Shown: positions 1 through 7,816 of the stretch, one piece after another | Position numbering within the stretch: the first letter of the stretch is position 1 | Layout of the letters: the number at the start of each line of letters is the position of its first letter | Assembly (NCBI GenBank): GCA_947494805.1 | Contig: CANLWK010000006.1 | Location: forward strand, 88,639 to 152,638 | DNA: 64,000 nt | Direction: 5' to 3' | Source: an uncultured Croceitalea sp. | GTDB taxonomy: Bacteria > Bacteroidota > Bacteroidia > Flavobacteriales > Flavobacteriaceae | Notes under the pieces: model-generated | The model's input: only the letters and a program-made list of their open reading frames with translations | What the model was told of the DNA's origin: nothing | The model's database searches: none | Position numbers and translations under genes: made by a program

Positions 1-181
1 GATAACGTGGATAAGAGAAAGAGGGGAACAAGGCCACTATAGCCATAGGAACTTCAGATTCCGTCAACATTGATGGCCCCCTCTCTTTTCCATCCAAGAA
101 TTCGTTCAGTTCTGTGAGACCAAGATCTCGTTTTCAAGTTGTTGAAGCATAGATGGAGCGTCCTTTCCAAAACATTCCGAT
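1..181 (+). ncRNA. Candidate IS110 bridge RNA region (non-coding left end)
   Basis: IS110-group elements are known to encode a structured bridge RNA in the non-coding left end before the transposase gene. This 181-base stretch has no convincing ORF. It contains complementary segments at 20-26 and 78-84 (7 bp, then one mismatch and a partly wobble extension), enclosing about 50 bases that could form an internal guide loop. A second, less regular segment follows up to the ATG. The role is inferred from family knowledge and position; no covariance or folding calculation was done. Confidence 0.4.
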
Positions 182-1141
182 ATGAATAAAGATAGCAAAA
201 TCCACGGAGTGGATATCAGTAAGGATGTATTTGATGTCATGGACCCCAAAGGTCATCACCATCAGTTCATTAATGGCCCCAAGGGTTTTAAGCAATACCT
301 TAAGTTATTGGGCGAAGAGGACCTGGTGGTTATGGAAGCTACAGGATATTACCACTATTTATTGGCACAGTTTCTCTACGAATCTGGTATTAAGGTTTCA
401 GTGGTAAACCCACTGTCGGTAAAACGTTTTGTACAGATGAAACTGGCCAAGATAAAGACCGATAAGAGTGATGCCATGGCCATACGGGATTATGGCCTTG
501 TCAATGAGGTCCCGCTCTATGATGGCAAAGGAAAGGACCATGCCGAGAGCCTTCAGTTATTGGCATTGATGGACATCTACCTGAAACAGCGCACCCAGAT
601 AAAGAACAAGCTTCACGGGGAAAAGGTGCTGGGCGTACCTTCAAAAGCGGTGTACGGTTCATTGAAACGCACGTCAAAGGTTTTGGACCGGGAGCTGTGT
701 TCACTTAATGAGCGATTGCTCAGCTTGGTCAAAGAGACCCAACAAGAACAACTTACCAATTTAAAGAGCATACCTGGGTTGGGGGACAGGACCGTTGCCC
801 TGTTGATCGTGCTGACCGATGGCTTTAACAAGTTCGAGAATGCGGGCCAACCATGCAATTATGCCGGTATCACCCCAACAATACGACGTTCTGGAAGTAG
901 CGTAAGGGGCAAGAGCAGGATTGTGGGCAATAGAAAATTACGAAACTTATTGTTCTTGTGTGCTTTTTCGGCCTGTAAACACAACAAGGGATGCAGGGAA
1001 ATTTACGAACGCATAACGGCAAAGGGGAAGAGCAAAAAACTGGCATTGATCGCCGTATCCAACAAGCTTTTAAAACAAGCGTTTGCAATTGCAAAATCAG
1101 GACTGCCCTATGATGAAAATCATGCGTCGAAATTGAGCTAA
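182..1141 (+). CDS. IS110-family transposase (DEDD/serine recombinase)
   Basis: The 319-residue protein has the two-domain layout of IS110 transposases. The N-terminal RuvC-like DEDD domain shows D11 (GVDISKD), E52 (MEATGYY) and D94/D97 (KTDKSDAMAIRDYG). The C-terminal Transposase_20 domain begins around residue 195 (SIPGLGDRTVALLI) and has an SGSSVRGK segment that should hold the nucleophilic serine. Length is at the short end of the family range (about 300-400). All four acidic residues are present and the frame is unbroken, so the enzyme may be active. It would act with a bridge RNA from the left end. The ATG at 182 gives the expected N-terminus. Confidence 0.93.
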   Translation: MNKDSKIHGVDISKDVFDVMDPKGHHHQFINGPKGFKQYLKLLGEEDLVVMEATGYYHYLLAQFLYESGIKVSVVNPLSVKRFVQMKLAKIKTDKSDAMAIRDYGLVNEVPLYDGKGKDHAESLQLLALMDIYLKQRTQIKNKLHGEKVLGVPSKAVYGSLKRTSKVLDRELCSLNERLLSLVKETQQEQLTNLKSIPGLGDRTVALLIVLTDGFNKFENAGQPCNYAGITPTIRRSGSSVRGKSRIVGNRKLRNLLFLCAFSACKHNKGCREIYERITAKGKSKKLALIAVSNKLLKQAFAIAKSGLPYDENHASKLS

Positions 1142-1169
1142 AAGAACTTGTTTTTTAACTCAGTTCTTT
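1141..1169. terminator. Hairpin at the 3' end of the IS110 transposase gene
   Basis: Bases 1141-1148 (aaagaact) are exactly complementary to 1162-1169 (agttcttt), an 8-bp stem with a 13-base loop that contains a run of T. It begins at the stop codon and ends one base before the GTTGTGC motif that opens the next block. It could be the transposase terminator or a right-end structure of the element. Confidence 0.45.
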
Positions 1170-2016
1170 GTTGTGCTTAGTGTTTTTCCGCACGTAACTT
1201 TAATCTTCTGATTTAATCCTTTTCCGATTTAAATATTCCCAAAATTACACTGTCCAACTCATTAGTGTCCAATCCGGGTTTCATTTTTGGATGGTATAAT
1301 AATCTAATAATTTCCTTATCCAATTGTGAATATTGCATTGTTTCTTCTTCTAGTTTATATTTATCTTCATAAAAAATACTTGTTGGATATTTTTTGGAAT
1401 CAAAAGCCAAGCCCAAACTTTGGGTTATCTCTTCTAAGATAGTAGACTCTTGACCATCAATTGTATTTTCGGTATTGATAAAGATTTTGGCTTTGTTTAA
1501 TTCATACGTTTCTGGAAGAGCTTCCCCGTTAACAAATCCAGCAACATCATAAGTTAGGTCATTAAATTTTTTATAAAACTCAGGGTCTAATTCTTTAACT
1601 CTTTCTTTGTTACATAGATAAAGAATGATGTTACTATTTGTATGATTTTCGGTAATTTCTATTTTAAACCCATCCGTTGCTAATTGGTTAATTTCATTAA
1701 TTGTCCTTTCTATAGCTGACATCTGGTCTTTGAATCCTTTTTCTTTCACGATATATAGAAATACAGATTCCTTCCATTTTATTACTTTTTCAGGATTATC
1801 TGTAAATTCTGATTGTAGGGCTATCTCTTTAAAATAGTCTATAATTTCTTTTTCATAAGGAGTTGGGTCATAGTTTATGTCTCTTTTTTTTAAGTAAAAA
1901 AGAAGCCCTAGTAGAATGACTATTCCTAATAATATTTTCCCAAGTATATTTTTGCTATTCAACTTGATTTCTTGAGGTCTGTTTTTTCCTGATTGCCTTT
2001 TTACATTAAGCACAAC
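1170..2016. repeat. Cassette-like block 1 bounded by inverted GTTGTGCTTA 10-mers
   Basis: GTTGTGCTTA at 1170-1179 recurs exactly, inverted, at 2007-2016, so the block containing the DUF2927-like gene has matching inverted ends. The next block uses the same GTTGTGC core with different last three bases. The pattern suggests gene-cassette-like units, but no recombinase gene is adjacent apart from the IS110 transposase. Confidence 0.5.
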
Positions 2017-2052
2017 GGTCTTGTGTATGAAACGTAGCGTGTAAAAAGACAC
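1213..2052 (-). CDS. DUF2927-like membrane-anchored protein
   Basis: A 279-residue reading frame with one predicted transmembrane helix (about residues 36-53) and a mostly extracytoplasmic C-terminal domain. The C-terminal part (an EEITQSLGLAFDS segment, then SIFYEDKY and LDKEIIRLLYHPKMKPG) resembles DUF2927, a family of unknown function. Where related folds may carry metal-binding residues the visible motif is EEITQ. The start is uncertain: the first GTG (2052) and about 12 codons lie inside the inter-block repeat, so an internal GTG at 2013 or TTG at 1962 may be the real start. It is A+T-rich compared with the housekeeping genes downstream, consistent with recent acquisition. Confidence 0.6.
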   Translation of the reverse strand: MSFYTLRFIHKTVVLNVKRQSGKNRPQEIKLNSKNILGKILLGIVILLGLLFYLKKRDINYDPTPYEKEIIDYFKEIALQSEFTDNPEKVIKWKESVFLYIVKEKGFKDQMSAIERTINEINQLATDGFKIEITENHTNSNIILYLCNKERVKELDPEFYKKFNDLTYDVAGFVNGEALPETYELNKAKIFINTENTIDGQESTILEEITQSLGLAFDSKKYPTSIFYEDKYKLEEETMQYSQLDKEIIRLLYHPKMKPGLDTNELDSVILGIFKSEKD

Positions 2053-2208
2053 TAACTTTTCGGATTAACACAGAGCCAAATATTTATATTTTGTTTTTAA
2101 TTTTCTCTTTTTAAAAGCCAAATTAAAAATTTGGCGGTCTTTGCAAATAAGCACGAACCTTTCGTTTTAGCACTTACTAGCTATGTTTTATACACCGTGT
2201 TGTGCAAC
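2007..2208. repeat. Inter-block element with imperfect inverted ends
   Basis: The about 26-29-base arms at 2010-2038 and 2180-2205 are imperfect inverted copies (shared GCACAAC, GTAT, AAAC and TAGC segments). Between them lies a perfect 8-bp stem with AAA loop (2117-2124 / 2128-2135). The ends of both neighbouring ORFs run into this element: the N-terminus of the DUF2927-like protein and the last residues of the TPR protein. It looks like a mobile or recombinational spacer rather than a simple intergenic region. Confidence 0.5.
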
Positions 2209-2715
2209 GTTTATTTCTTTTTCAATTCGGTTAGTTTCTGATTCAACTAATGGTTTTAAATCAAGTTCTCTAACTTTTTTTATATACCCATTTGCTTTAT
2301 TGTAATCCTTTCTCAAAAGTTCAATATTCGCTAAATTCAATAATACAATTGATTTGTCATTTTGAGTTCTTAAGCCAATATTCAAAGCTTGGGTTAAATC
2401 AGAATGACTTCTTTTAAATTCCTTTTTCTCTAAAGCTATAATTCCAGTTGTAAAATAGTAATAGCTTTTGTGTCCTTTAGTCAGTTTTTCTGGATTTTTG
2501 ATTTTAGAAATTAGTTCTTCGGCTTTTTTTATATTATCCTTTTTCATTTGTTGAAAAGCAGCGTAAACAGTTCCGTATTTGAAATATCCATAAATGAAAA
2601 GTCCACCAGCAATTAACATCATTACCATATTTGCAAAATCTTCTTTTGAGTAAAAGTATGCAGATGCTATTAAGCTAAATATAACGAGAATGACTCTTAT
2701 AGTTGGTGTAAACAT
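2188..2715 (-). CDS. Small membrane protein with TPR-like C-terminus
   Basis: A 175-residue protein with two predicted transmembrane helices near the N-terminus (about residues 7-22 and 28-46). They are followed by helical repeats that look like two or three tetratricopeptide units (about residues 52-165, for example YYYFTTGIIALEKKEFKRS). Such proteins are common in Flavobacteriia, but I know no assigned function; the TPR part suggests protein-protein contact at the membrane. The last residues (AQHGV) are encoded inside the inter-block repeat. It sits 9 bases downstream of the 122-residue gene on the same strand and is probably co-transcribed with it. Confidence 0.7.
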   Translation of the reverse strand: MFTPTIRVILVIFSLIASAYFYSKEDFANMVMMLIAGGLFIYGYFKYGTVYAAFQQMKKDNIKKAEELISKIKNPEKLTKGHKSYYYFTTGIIALEKKEFKRSHSDLTQALNIGLRTQNDKSIVLLNLANIELLRKDYNKANGYIKKVRELDLKPLVESETNRIEKEINVAQHGV

Positions 2716-3116
2716 ATATTTTCATTATTGATTTTTCCAAACAATGAATTCAGCATTTTCAGTCGAACTCATTGCTTCAATTAACCGTTCATTATTAAAA
2801 TTCGGAAAGCGTTGAAAATTTTCTAACATTTCAGATTCTCCAGTTGCGCCACCTGGAACAGATAAAATGCCACTACTTGATAATATTCTCCACCATACGT
2901 CAGTTCCCCAAGGTCCAGAATCGTTAGTCTCTATAATTATTTGATGAATTCCGCTTATTTCAATTGAACTCTCAATTCCATCGTAATCAGTAATCTTAAT
3001 TTTTGTTCCATTAAATTCCACTTTCCACTTAGATTCTGGCTCTAAATTGCTTTTATTTTCTTTACTTTTTTTGAAAAACGAAAATATTCCCATTCCTAAT
3101 TCTAATGTTGCACAAC
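2199..3116. repeat. Cassette-like block 2 bounded by inverted GTTGTGCAAC 10-mers
   Basis: GTTGTGCAAC at 2199-2208 recurs exactly, inverted, at 3107-3116. The pair encloses the two-gene block (175- and 122-residue proteins). The shared 7-base core and block-specific trinucleotide parallel block 1. Confidence 0.5.
2725..3093 (-). CDS. Hypothetical protein, 122 residues
   Basis: I do not recognise this protein. It starts with a basic segment (GIFSFFKKSKENK), has no clear transmembrane helix, and continues with a mixed beta-rich domain including DSGPWGTDVWWRI and VPGGATGESEM. It is probably a soluble cytoplasmic protein of one domain. It is the first gene of the two-gene block 2, with 9 bases to the next gene. 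Its size and setting resemble the accessory small genes found in flavobacterial cassette regions. An immunity or antitoxin-like role is possible but nothing in the sequence shows it. Confidence 0.65.
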   Translation of the reverse strand: MGIFSFFKKSKENKSNLEPESKWKVEFNGTKIKITDYDGIESSIEISGIHQIIIETNDSGPWGTDVWWRILSSSGILSVPGGATGESEMLENFQRFPNFNNERLIEAMSSTENAEFIVWKNQ

Positions 3117-3123
3117 AATTGGC

Positions 3124-3144
3124 TAAACGTACCTAGTACGTTTA
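3124..3144. repeat. Perfect 9-bp stem hairpin next to block 2
   Basis: Bases 3124-3132 (taaacgtac) pair exactly with 3136-3144 (gtacgttta) around the loop cta. It lies 7 bases outside the inverted 10-mer at 3107-3116. It could be a recombination-site structure or a transcription barrier; no U-tract follows in the direction of the hypothetical genes. Confidence 0.5.
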
Positions 3145-3240
3145 TTTCTTTTATGACCGTAATGTATAACTATTCCTGTAGGCACCGGCTATTGCTTCAG
3201 CTATATTGGCATATGATACGCTTACAAACAGTTCCATCGT

Positions 3241-4233
3241 TTAATTGCCCAATGCCGGTAAAGTGCCCAAACAATCCGTTTTCCAAATTTTCTGGGTAGT
3301 CGGTTGGTCCACATTACCACCAGAGATGACCATCAATACCCGCTTTTTTGTCTTTTGGGTCTTTAGCCACTGACAGATTGCCTCCATGGGCATGGCACAG
3401 GTCGGCTCTAAACGGCACTTCAGTAAATGTGTCAACCATTGGGTCCAATACACTAAGCGTTCTTCTGCCACCTCGTAAAAACCGTCCAGCTGTTTTAAAT
3501 ATTCAAAGGTAATATCACCGACCGACATGGTCATGGCCCCATCGGCCAGCGTATCGGGTACCCCTGGCAATCGTTGTATACTCCCTTTTCTTAAAGACTC
3601 GGCAGCATCGTTGGCATTCAAGGGCTCAACCCCAAAAACTTGGGTCTTTGGTGAAAGGCCACGTGCCCCTATCAGGGTGCCCGAGGTGAGGCCACCACCC
3701 CCACAAGGCGTAAATACGGCATCAATGTCATCAAGTTCTGATAATGCTTCAAAGGCCGCCGTACCCTGACCGCAGATGACCTGTTCGTGGTTGAAGGGGG
3801 GAATCCAAAAAGTACCGTCTTGCTGGGCCGCTTCGGCCACTTTGGCATCGGTGATATCACGGGTTTCGCTCAAGACCACCTTTGCCCCATAGGCCTTAGT
3901 GGCCTGCACCTTGACTTTTGAGGAATAGGCTGCCATATAAATCGTGGCTGGTATCTGAAACTGTTTTGCGGCATAGGCAACGGCCTGGGCATGATTGCCC
4001 GAACTATTCGCTACAATGTGCTTGGGCCGGTGTCCGTTCGCCAACAGCCAGGCCACCGTGTTCACCCCTCCCCTAGCCTTGAAGGCCCCAATCTTTTGAA
4101 AATTTTCAGCCTTAAAAAAGATTTCGTGTCCCAACCATTCATTCAACAGTGATGAGGTCAGTATGGGCGTGGTATTGATATAGGGGTCTATGCGTTCTTT
4201 TGCGGCCCGTATATCCGTTAAGGTCAATTTCAT
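3241..4233 (-). CDS. PLP-dependent threonine dehydratase / serine racemase-like enzyme
   Basis: Fold-type II PLP enzyme of about 330 residues. The lysine for the PLP Schiff base is in KIGAFKARGG, the substrate-binding SSGNHAQ loop follows, and the phosphate-binding glycine loop is CGGGGLTSG. There is no C-terminal ACT domain, so it is the catabolic or racemase-type short form rather than biosynthetic IlvA. Likely reactions are deamination of threonine or serine to 2-oxo acids plus ammonia, or serine racemisation; the sequence does not separate these. I chose the ATG at 4233 (MKLTLTDIRAAKERI), the usual N-terminus; an in-frame start 36 bases upstream would add 12 unconserved residues. It is cytoplasmic and downstream of the glutamine synthetase III gene on the same strand. 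Confidence 0.85.
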   Translation of the reverse strand: MKLTLTDIRAAKERIDPYINTTPILTSSLLNEWLGHEIFFKAENFQKIGAFKARGGVNTVAWLLANGHRPKHIVANSSGNHAQAVAYAAKQFQIPATIYMAAYSSKVKVQATKAYGAKVVLSETRDITDAKVAEAAQQDGTFWIPPFNHEQVICGQGTAAFEALSELDDIDAVFTPCGGGGLTSGTLIGARGLSPKTQVFGVEPLNANDAAESLRKGSIQRLPGVPDTLADGAMTMSVGDITFEYLKQLDGFYEVAEERLVYWTQWLTHLLKCRLEPTCAMPMEAICQWLKTQKTKKRVLMVISGGNVDQPTTQKIWKTDCLGTLPALGN

Positions 4234-4339
4234 GTACCGGTTTTGCCCTAAAATTAGCACATTTATCACAAGGGGTTACTACCCTTGGGCACAAAAAAAG
4301 TAGCACCTTTCCCTTGTTCGAAAAAGGTGTTTTATCCTT

Positions 4340-6520
4340 TTATTTTACAAAAAGTAGCTCGCGGTATTTGGTCAAGGGCCAGAGCTCATCGGCAATCATG
4401 GTCTCCAAAGCATCAACGTGCACACGAATCTTATCAAAATAGGGTTTTACGTTATCGCAATACGCTTTTGCTTTTTTGGGGATGGTCGCCATGTTGTCGG
4501 CCTTTTCATTCGCACCCATCATGAGGTCAGCGAGTTTTTTGGCTTCGACCAAATGCTCGGCCATTTGTTCTAATATATTGAGCTGTGGGCCCGTAACTTT
4601 GGTATGGGCAGCACCATAGACATCTTTTAGGCCTGCAATGTTTTCAAGCAGTACGTTTTGGTAATTGATGGCAGCGGGCAACACATGGTTGTACACCAAC
4701 TCGTTCAAAATACGCCCCTCTATCTGAATATGGAACACATAATTGTCCAATTCAACCTCTTGATGGGCGGCCAGTTCTTTTTCGCTCATCACATTCATGG
4801 CATCGAACAGGGCAATGCTCTCTTTTGAGGTCAGTACCTGTATGGCCTGTGGTGTATTTTTATTATGGCTGAGCTTGCGTTTTTTGGCCTCATCTTCCCA
4901 CTTGATGCTGTAGCCATCACCATCAAAACGAATGCGTTTTGAGGTTTTGATATACTCACGGAGCACGTTGAAAACAGCTTCGTCTTTCTTTAGGTTCTTT
5001 TTATCGATCAAAACATCGACCTCCTTTTTGAAATCGGTCAGTTGCTTGGCCACGATCGTATTTAAAATGGTCATGGGTTTGGCACAGTTCATCTTGGCAC
5101 CAACGCCTCGCATTTCAAATTTATTTCCGGTAAAGGCAAAGGGCGAAGTGCGGTTTCTATCGGTATTGTCCAACAAAATTTCAGGTATTTTACCTACCAC
5201 GTTCAGTTTCAATTCGGTTTTTTCTTGTGGGGACAGTTTTCCCTTAGAAACACCTTCGAGCTCATCAAGTACATTGCCCAACTGTTCTCCAATAAATATG
5301 GAGATAATGGCCGGTGGGGCCTCATTGGCACCCAATCGATGGTCATTACTTGCCGAGGCGATGGACGACCGTAAGAGTTCTTCATAGGTATCGACCGCCT
5401 TGATGGTATTGATAAAAAAGGTCAGAAACTGTAAGTTCTTCATGGGCGTTGACCCCGGACTCAATAGGTTCACACCCGTATCGGTCGCCAATGACCAATT
5501 GTTGTGCTTGCCCGATCCGTTAATGCCCGCAAACGGTTTTTCATGAAAGAGCACCTTAAATCCGTGCTGGTTGGCCACTTCTTCCATCACATCCATCAGT
5601 AAGAGGTTATGGTCAACCGAAAGATTGGCTTCTTCAAACACCGGGGCCAGTTCAAACTGATTGGGGGCCACCTCGTTATGTCGTGTTTTTACCGGGATGC
5701 CCAAAACCATACATTGCTTTTCAAGGGCACTCATAAAGCTCAGCACCCGACTTGGTATCACACCAAAATAATGGTCGTCAAGTTGCTGGCCTTTTGCTGC
5801 GGAATTACCAACCAGCGTTCGGCCTGTCATCAAAATATCAGGGCGTGATTGCGCCAAAGCCTTGTCTATCAAAAAATACTCTTGCTCCCACCCCAAAGTG
5901 GCATGCACCTTACGTACATTTTTATCAAAATATTGCGCCACGCTTGTGGCCGCTTCATCAACGGCATTTAGGGCACGTAACAAAGGTGCCTTATTGTCCA
6001 AGGCCTCACCCGTATACGATACAAAAATGGTGGGTATACAAAGCGTGGTTTTATAAATAAAGGCCGGTGAAGTAGGGTCCCAAGCGGTATACCCCCGAGC
6101 CTCAAAAGTATTTCGGATACCCCCGCTGGGGAAACTGGACGCATCGGGTTCTTGCTGTACCAATTGACTACCGCCAAACTTTTCAAGTCCCTTTCCGTCA
6201 TGCATCAAATCAAAAAAGGCATCGTGTTTCTCTGCTGTTGAGCCCGTTAAGGGTTGAAACCAATGCGTATAATGGGTTGCGCCCATAGATAAGGCCCAGG
6301 CCTTCATACCCTCGGCCACCTGGTCCGCCACCTTGCGATCGATTTTTTTACCCGAAAATATGGCCGATTGCACTTTTTCATAGGCCTCTGCTGTCAAAAA
6401 CTGAAGCATTTTTTCATTGTTGAACACATTCTTAGCGAACAACTTAGACCGTTTTTCGGTCTCGGTAATCTCCATGGCCGGTCTATCATGGCTTTCTAAC
6501 AGCGCTTCAAATCTCATCAT
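4340..6520 (-). CDS. glnN: Glutamine synthetase type III
   Basis: A protein of about 726 residues, the typical length for the GSIII family, far longer than GSI (about 470) or GSII (about 340). It condenses glutamate and ammonia to glutamine with ATP in the cytoplasm. Diagnostic motifs are the GINGSGKHNNWSL loop and HRLGANEAPPAIIS, followed by the long GSIII-specific C-terminal helical region. The start at 6520 (MMRFEALLESHDRP) fits family N-termini better than the upstream 6550 codon. It is transcribed divergently from a type II enzyme across a 180-200-base control region holding three C5 motifs, so the two isoenzymes are probably co-regulated by nitrogen status. Confidence 0.95.
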   Translation of the reverse strand: MMRFEALLESHDRPAMEITETEKRSKLFAKNVFNNEKMLQFLTAEAYEKVQSAIFSGKKIDRKVADQVAEGMKAWALSMGATHYTHWFQPLTGSTAEKHDAFFDLMHDGKGLEKFGGSQLVQQEPDASSFPSGGIRNTFEARGYTAWDPTSPAFIYKTTLCIPTIFVSYTGEALDNKAPLLRALNAVDEAATSVAQYFDKNVRKVHATLGWEQEYFLIDKALAQSRPDILMTGRTLVGNSAAKGQQLDDHYFGVIPSRVLSFMSALEKQCMVLGIPVKTRHNEVAPNQFELAPVFEEANLSVDHNLLLMDVMEEVANQHGFKVLFHEKPFAGINGSGKHNNWSLATDTGVNLLSPGSTPMKNLQFLTFFINTIKAVDTYEELLRSSIASASNDHRLGANEAPPAIISIFIGEQLGNVLDELEGVSKGKLSPQEKTELKLNVVGKIPEILLDNTDRNRTSPFAFTGNKFEMRGVGAKMNCAKPMTILNTIVAKQLTDFKKEVDVLIDKKNLKKDEAVFNVLREYIKTSKRIRFDGDGYSIKWEDEAKKRKLSHNKNTPQAIQVLTSKESIALFDAMNVMSEKELAAHQEVELDNYVFHIQIEGRILNELVYNHVLPAAINYQNVLLENIAGLKDVYGAAHTKVTGPQLNILEQMAEHLVEAKKLADLMMGANEKADNMATIPKKAKAYCDNVKPYFDKIRVHVDALETMIADELWPLTKYRELLFVK

Positions 6521-6572
6521 GATGCTTTCTTGATTATTTATTAGGTGCACAAAATTAACAAATTAGCAATAT

Positions 6573-6661
6573 CACCCCCAAAAAAATGTTTTTTTATCAA
6601 TTAACCCTCCGATAAATGGGGGTTGACTAATTTTTAATAACTTTTGAAGAAATAACCCCCT
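6573..6661. promoter_or_regulatory. Divergent glutamine synthetase control region with three C5 motifs
   Basis: Between the GSIII and GSII genes the same short motif appears three times: CACCCCCA at 6573-6580, inverted as GGGGGTTG at 6618-6625, and AACCCCCT at 6654-6661, each followed by A-rich DNA. In a background of A/T tracts these are the only C5 runs, at start-to-start distances of 45 and 36 bases. Binding by a nitrogen regulator is an inference. Confidence 0.45.
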
Positions 6662-6733
6662 AAAAATGCATGTTTTTCATGAAAAAAATTATTTTTACCG
6701 CTTATTAAATTTTAAAGTAAACAACCCGCGATT

Positions 6734-7750
6734 ATGAGTAAGTCAAAATTAGAGTACATCTGGTTGGATGGCTATTTTCCAACGCAAAACATGCGAAGCA
6801 AAACTAAAGTGGTCAATGACTTTAGTGGCAAGTTAGAAGACTGCCCTATGTGGTCTTTTGACGGAAGTTCAACACGACAAGCGACTGGTGATTCTTCAGA
6901 CTGTTTGTTAAAACCAGTTGCGATTTTTCCTGATCCAGCACGAAAGAACGGATGGTTGGTCATGACCGAGGTTTTAAATGCCGATGGCACCCCTCACGTT
7001 TCTAACGGTAGAGCCACCATTGATGATGATGACAACGATTTCTGGTTCGGTTTTGAGCAAGAGTACTTTATAATGGATACGCAAACGCAGTTGCCCCTTG
7101 GTTTCCCAATTGGTGGTTACCCTGCCCCACAGGGGATGTACTACTGCTCCGTTGGCGGTAAAAATACCCATGGTAGGGATTTGGTCGAGGAGCACGCAGA
7201 TCTTTGCATTGCAGCCGGCATCAACTTTGAAGGTATCAACCAAGAGGTCGCTTCAGGTCAATGGGAGTTTCAATTGTTCGCCAAAGGCGCCAAAAAAGCA
7301 GGAGACGAAATCTGGGTTGCGCGTTATCTATTAGATCGTTTGACCGAACAATACGGTTACTATATTGAATACCACCCTAAGCCACTTGGCAAGGATATGG
7401 ACTGGAACGGTTCTGGTATGCACGCCAACTTCTCAAATACCACGCTGAGAACCTGCGGTGATAAAGCGACTTACGAAAAAATCTGTGAAGCGTTCAGACC
7501 TGTGGTCAAAGAACATATTGAAGTTTACGGAGAGTTCAACGATCAGCGTTTGACCGGTGATCACGAAACACAGTCGATCAACGAATTCAGTTTCGGTATC
7601 TCTGACCGGGGCGCATCCATCCGTATTCCTATTGCTACGGTTGAAAGTGGATGGAAAGGTTGGTTGGAAGATAGAAGACCAGCTTCAAACGGGGATCCGT
7701 ACAAAATCGCCGGTAGAATTGTAAAAACCGTTAAATCGGCCAAAATATAG
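6734..7750 (+). CDS. Glutamine synthetase type II (beta-Grasp domain)
   Basis: A 338-residue enzyme with the eukaryote-like GSII layout: N-terminal beta-Grasp domain (about residues 1-90, with WSFDGSSTRQATGDSSD) and the catalytic domain (FWFGFEQEYF metal-ligand segment, NGSGMHANFSN, and the nucleotide/arginine segment RIPIATVESG). It makes glutamine from glutamate and ammonia. Pairing with a divergent type III enzyme means the organism keeps two unrelated isoforms at one locus. It ends before a strong shared terminator at 7780-7816. Confidence 0.95.
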   Translation: MSKSKLEYIWLDGYFPTQNMRSKTKVVNDFSGKLEDCPMWSFDGSSTRQATGDSSDCLLKPVAIFPDPARKNGWLVMTEVLNADGTPHVSNGRATIDDDDNDFWFGFEQEYFIMDTQTQLPLGFPIGGYPAPQGMYYCSVGGKNTHGRDLVEEHADLCIAAGINFEGINQEVASGQWEFQLFAKGAKKAGDEIWVARYLLDRLTEQYGYYIEYHPKPLGKDMDWNGSGMHANFSNTTLRTCGDKATYEKICEAFRPVVKEHIEVYGEFNDQRLTGDHETQSINEFSFGISDRGASIRIPIATVESGWKGWLEDRRPASNGDPYKIAGRIVKTVKSAKI

Positions 7751-7779
7751 TGTATATAATTAGTTGTTGATTTTAAGAG

Positions 7780-7816
7780 ACCGTCCTTTCGACCTATGGT
7801 TGTTGGGACGGTTTTT
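7780..7816. terminator. Terminator between GSII and the convergent CarboxypepD_reg gene
   Basis: accgtcc (7780-7786) pairs with ggacggt (7806-7812), a 7-bp stem followed by a T run. The T run overlaps the stop codon of the convergent gene. Confidence 0.75.

Larger units (their letters stand above)
1..1169 (+). mobile_element. IS110-family insertion sequence (left end may lie outside the window)
   Basis: One transposase gene (182-1141) is flanked by a 181-base non-coding left part and a short right part ending near a hairpin at 1141-1169. IS110 elements have no terminal inverted repeats and usually make no target duplication, so exact ends cannot be read from this window. The left boundary could be upstream of base 1. 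The neighbouring genes are unrelated small hypothetical genes, so this looks like an isolated insertion rather than part of a larger transposon. Confidence 0.6.
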
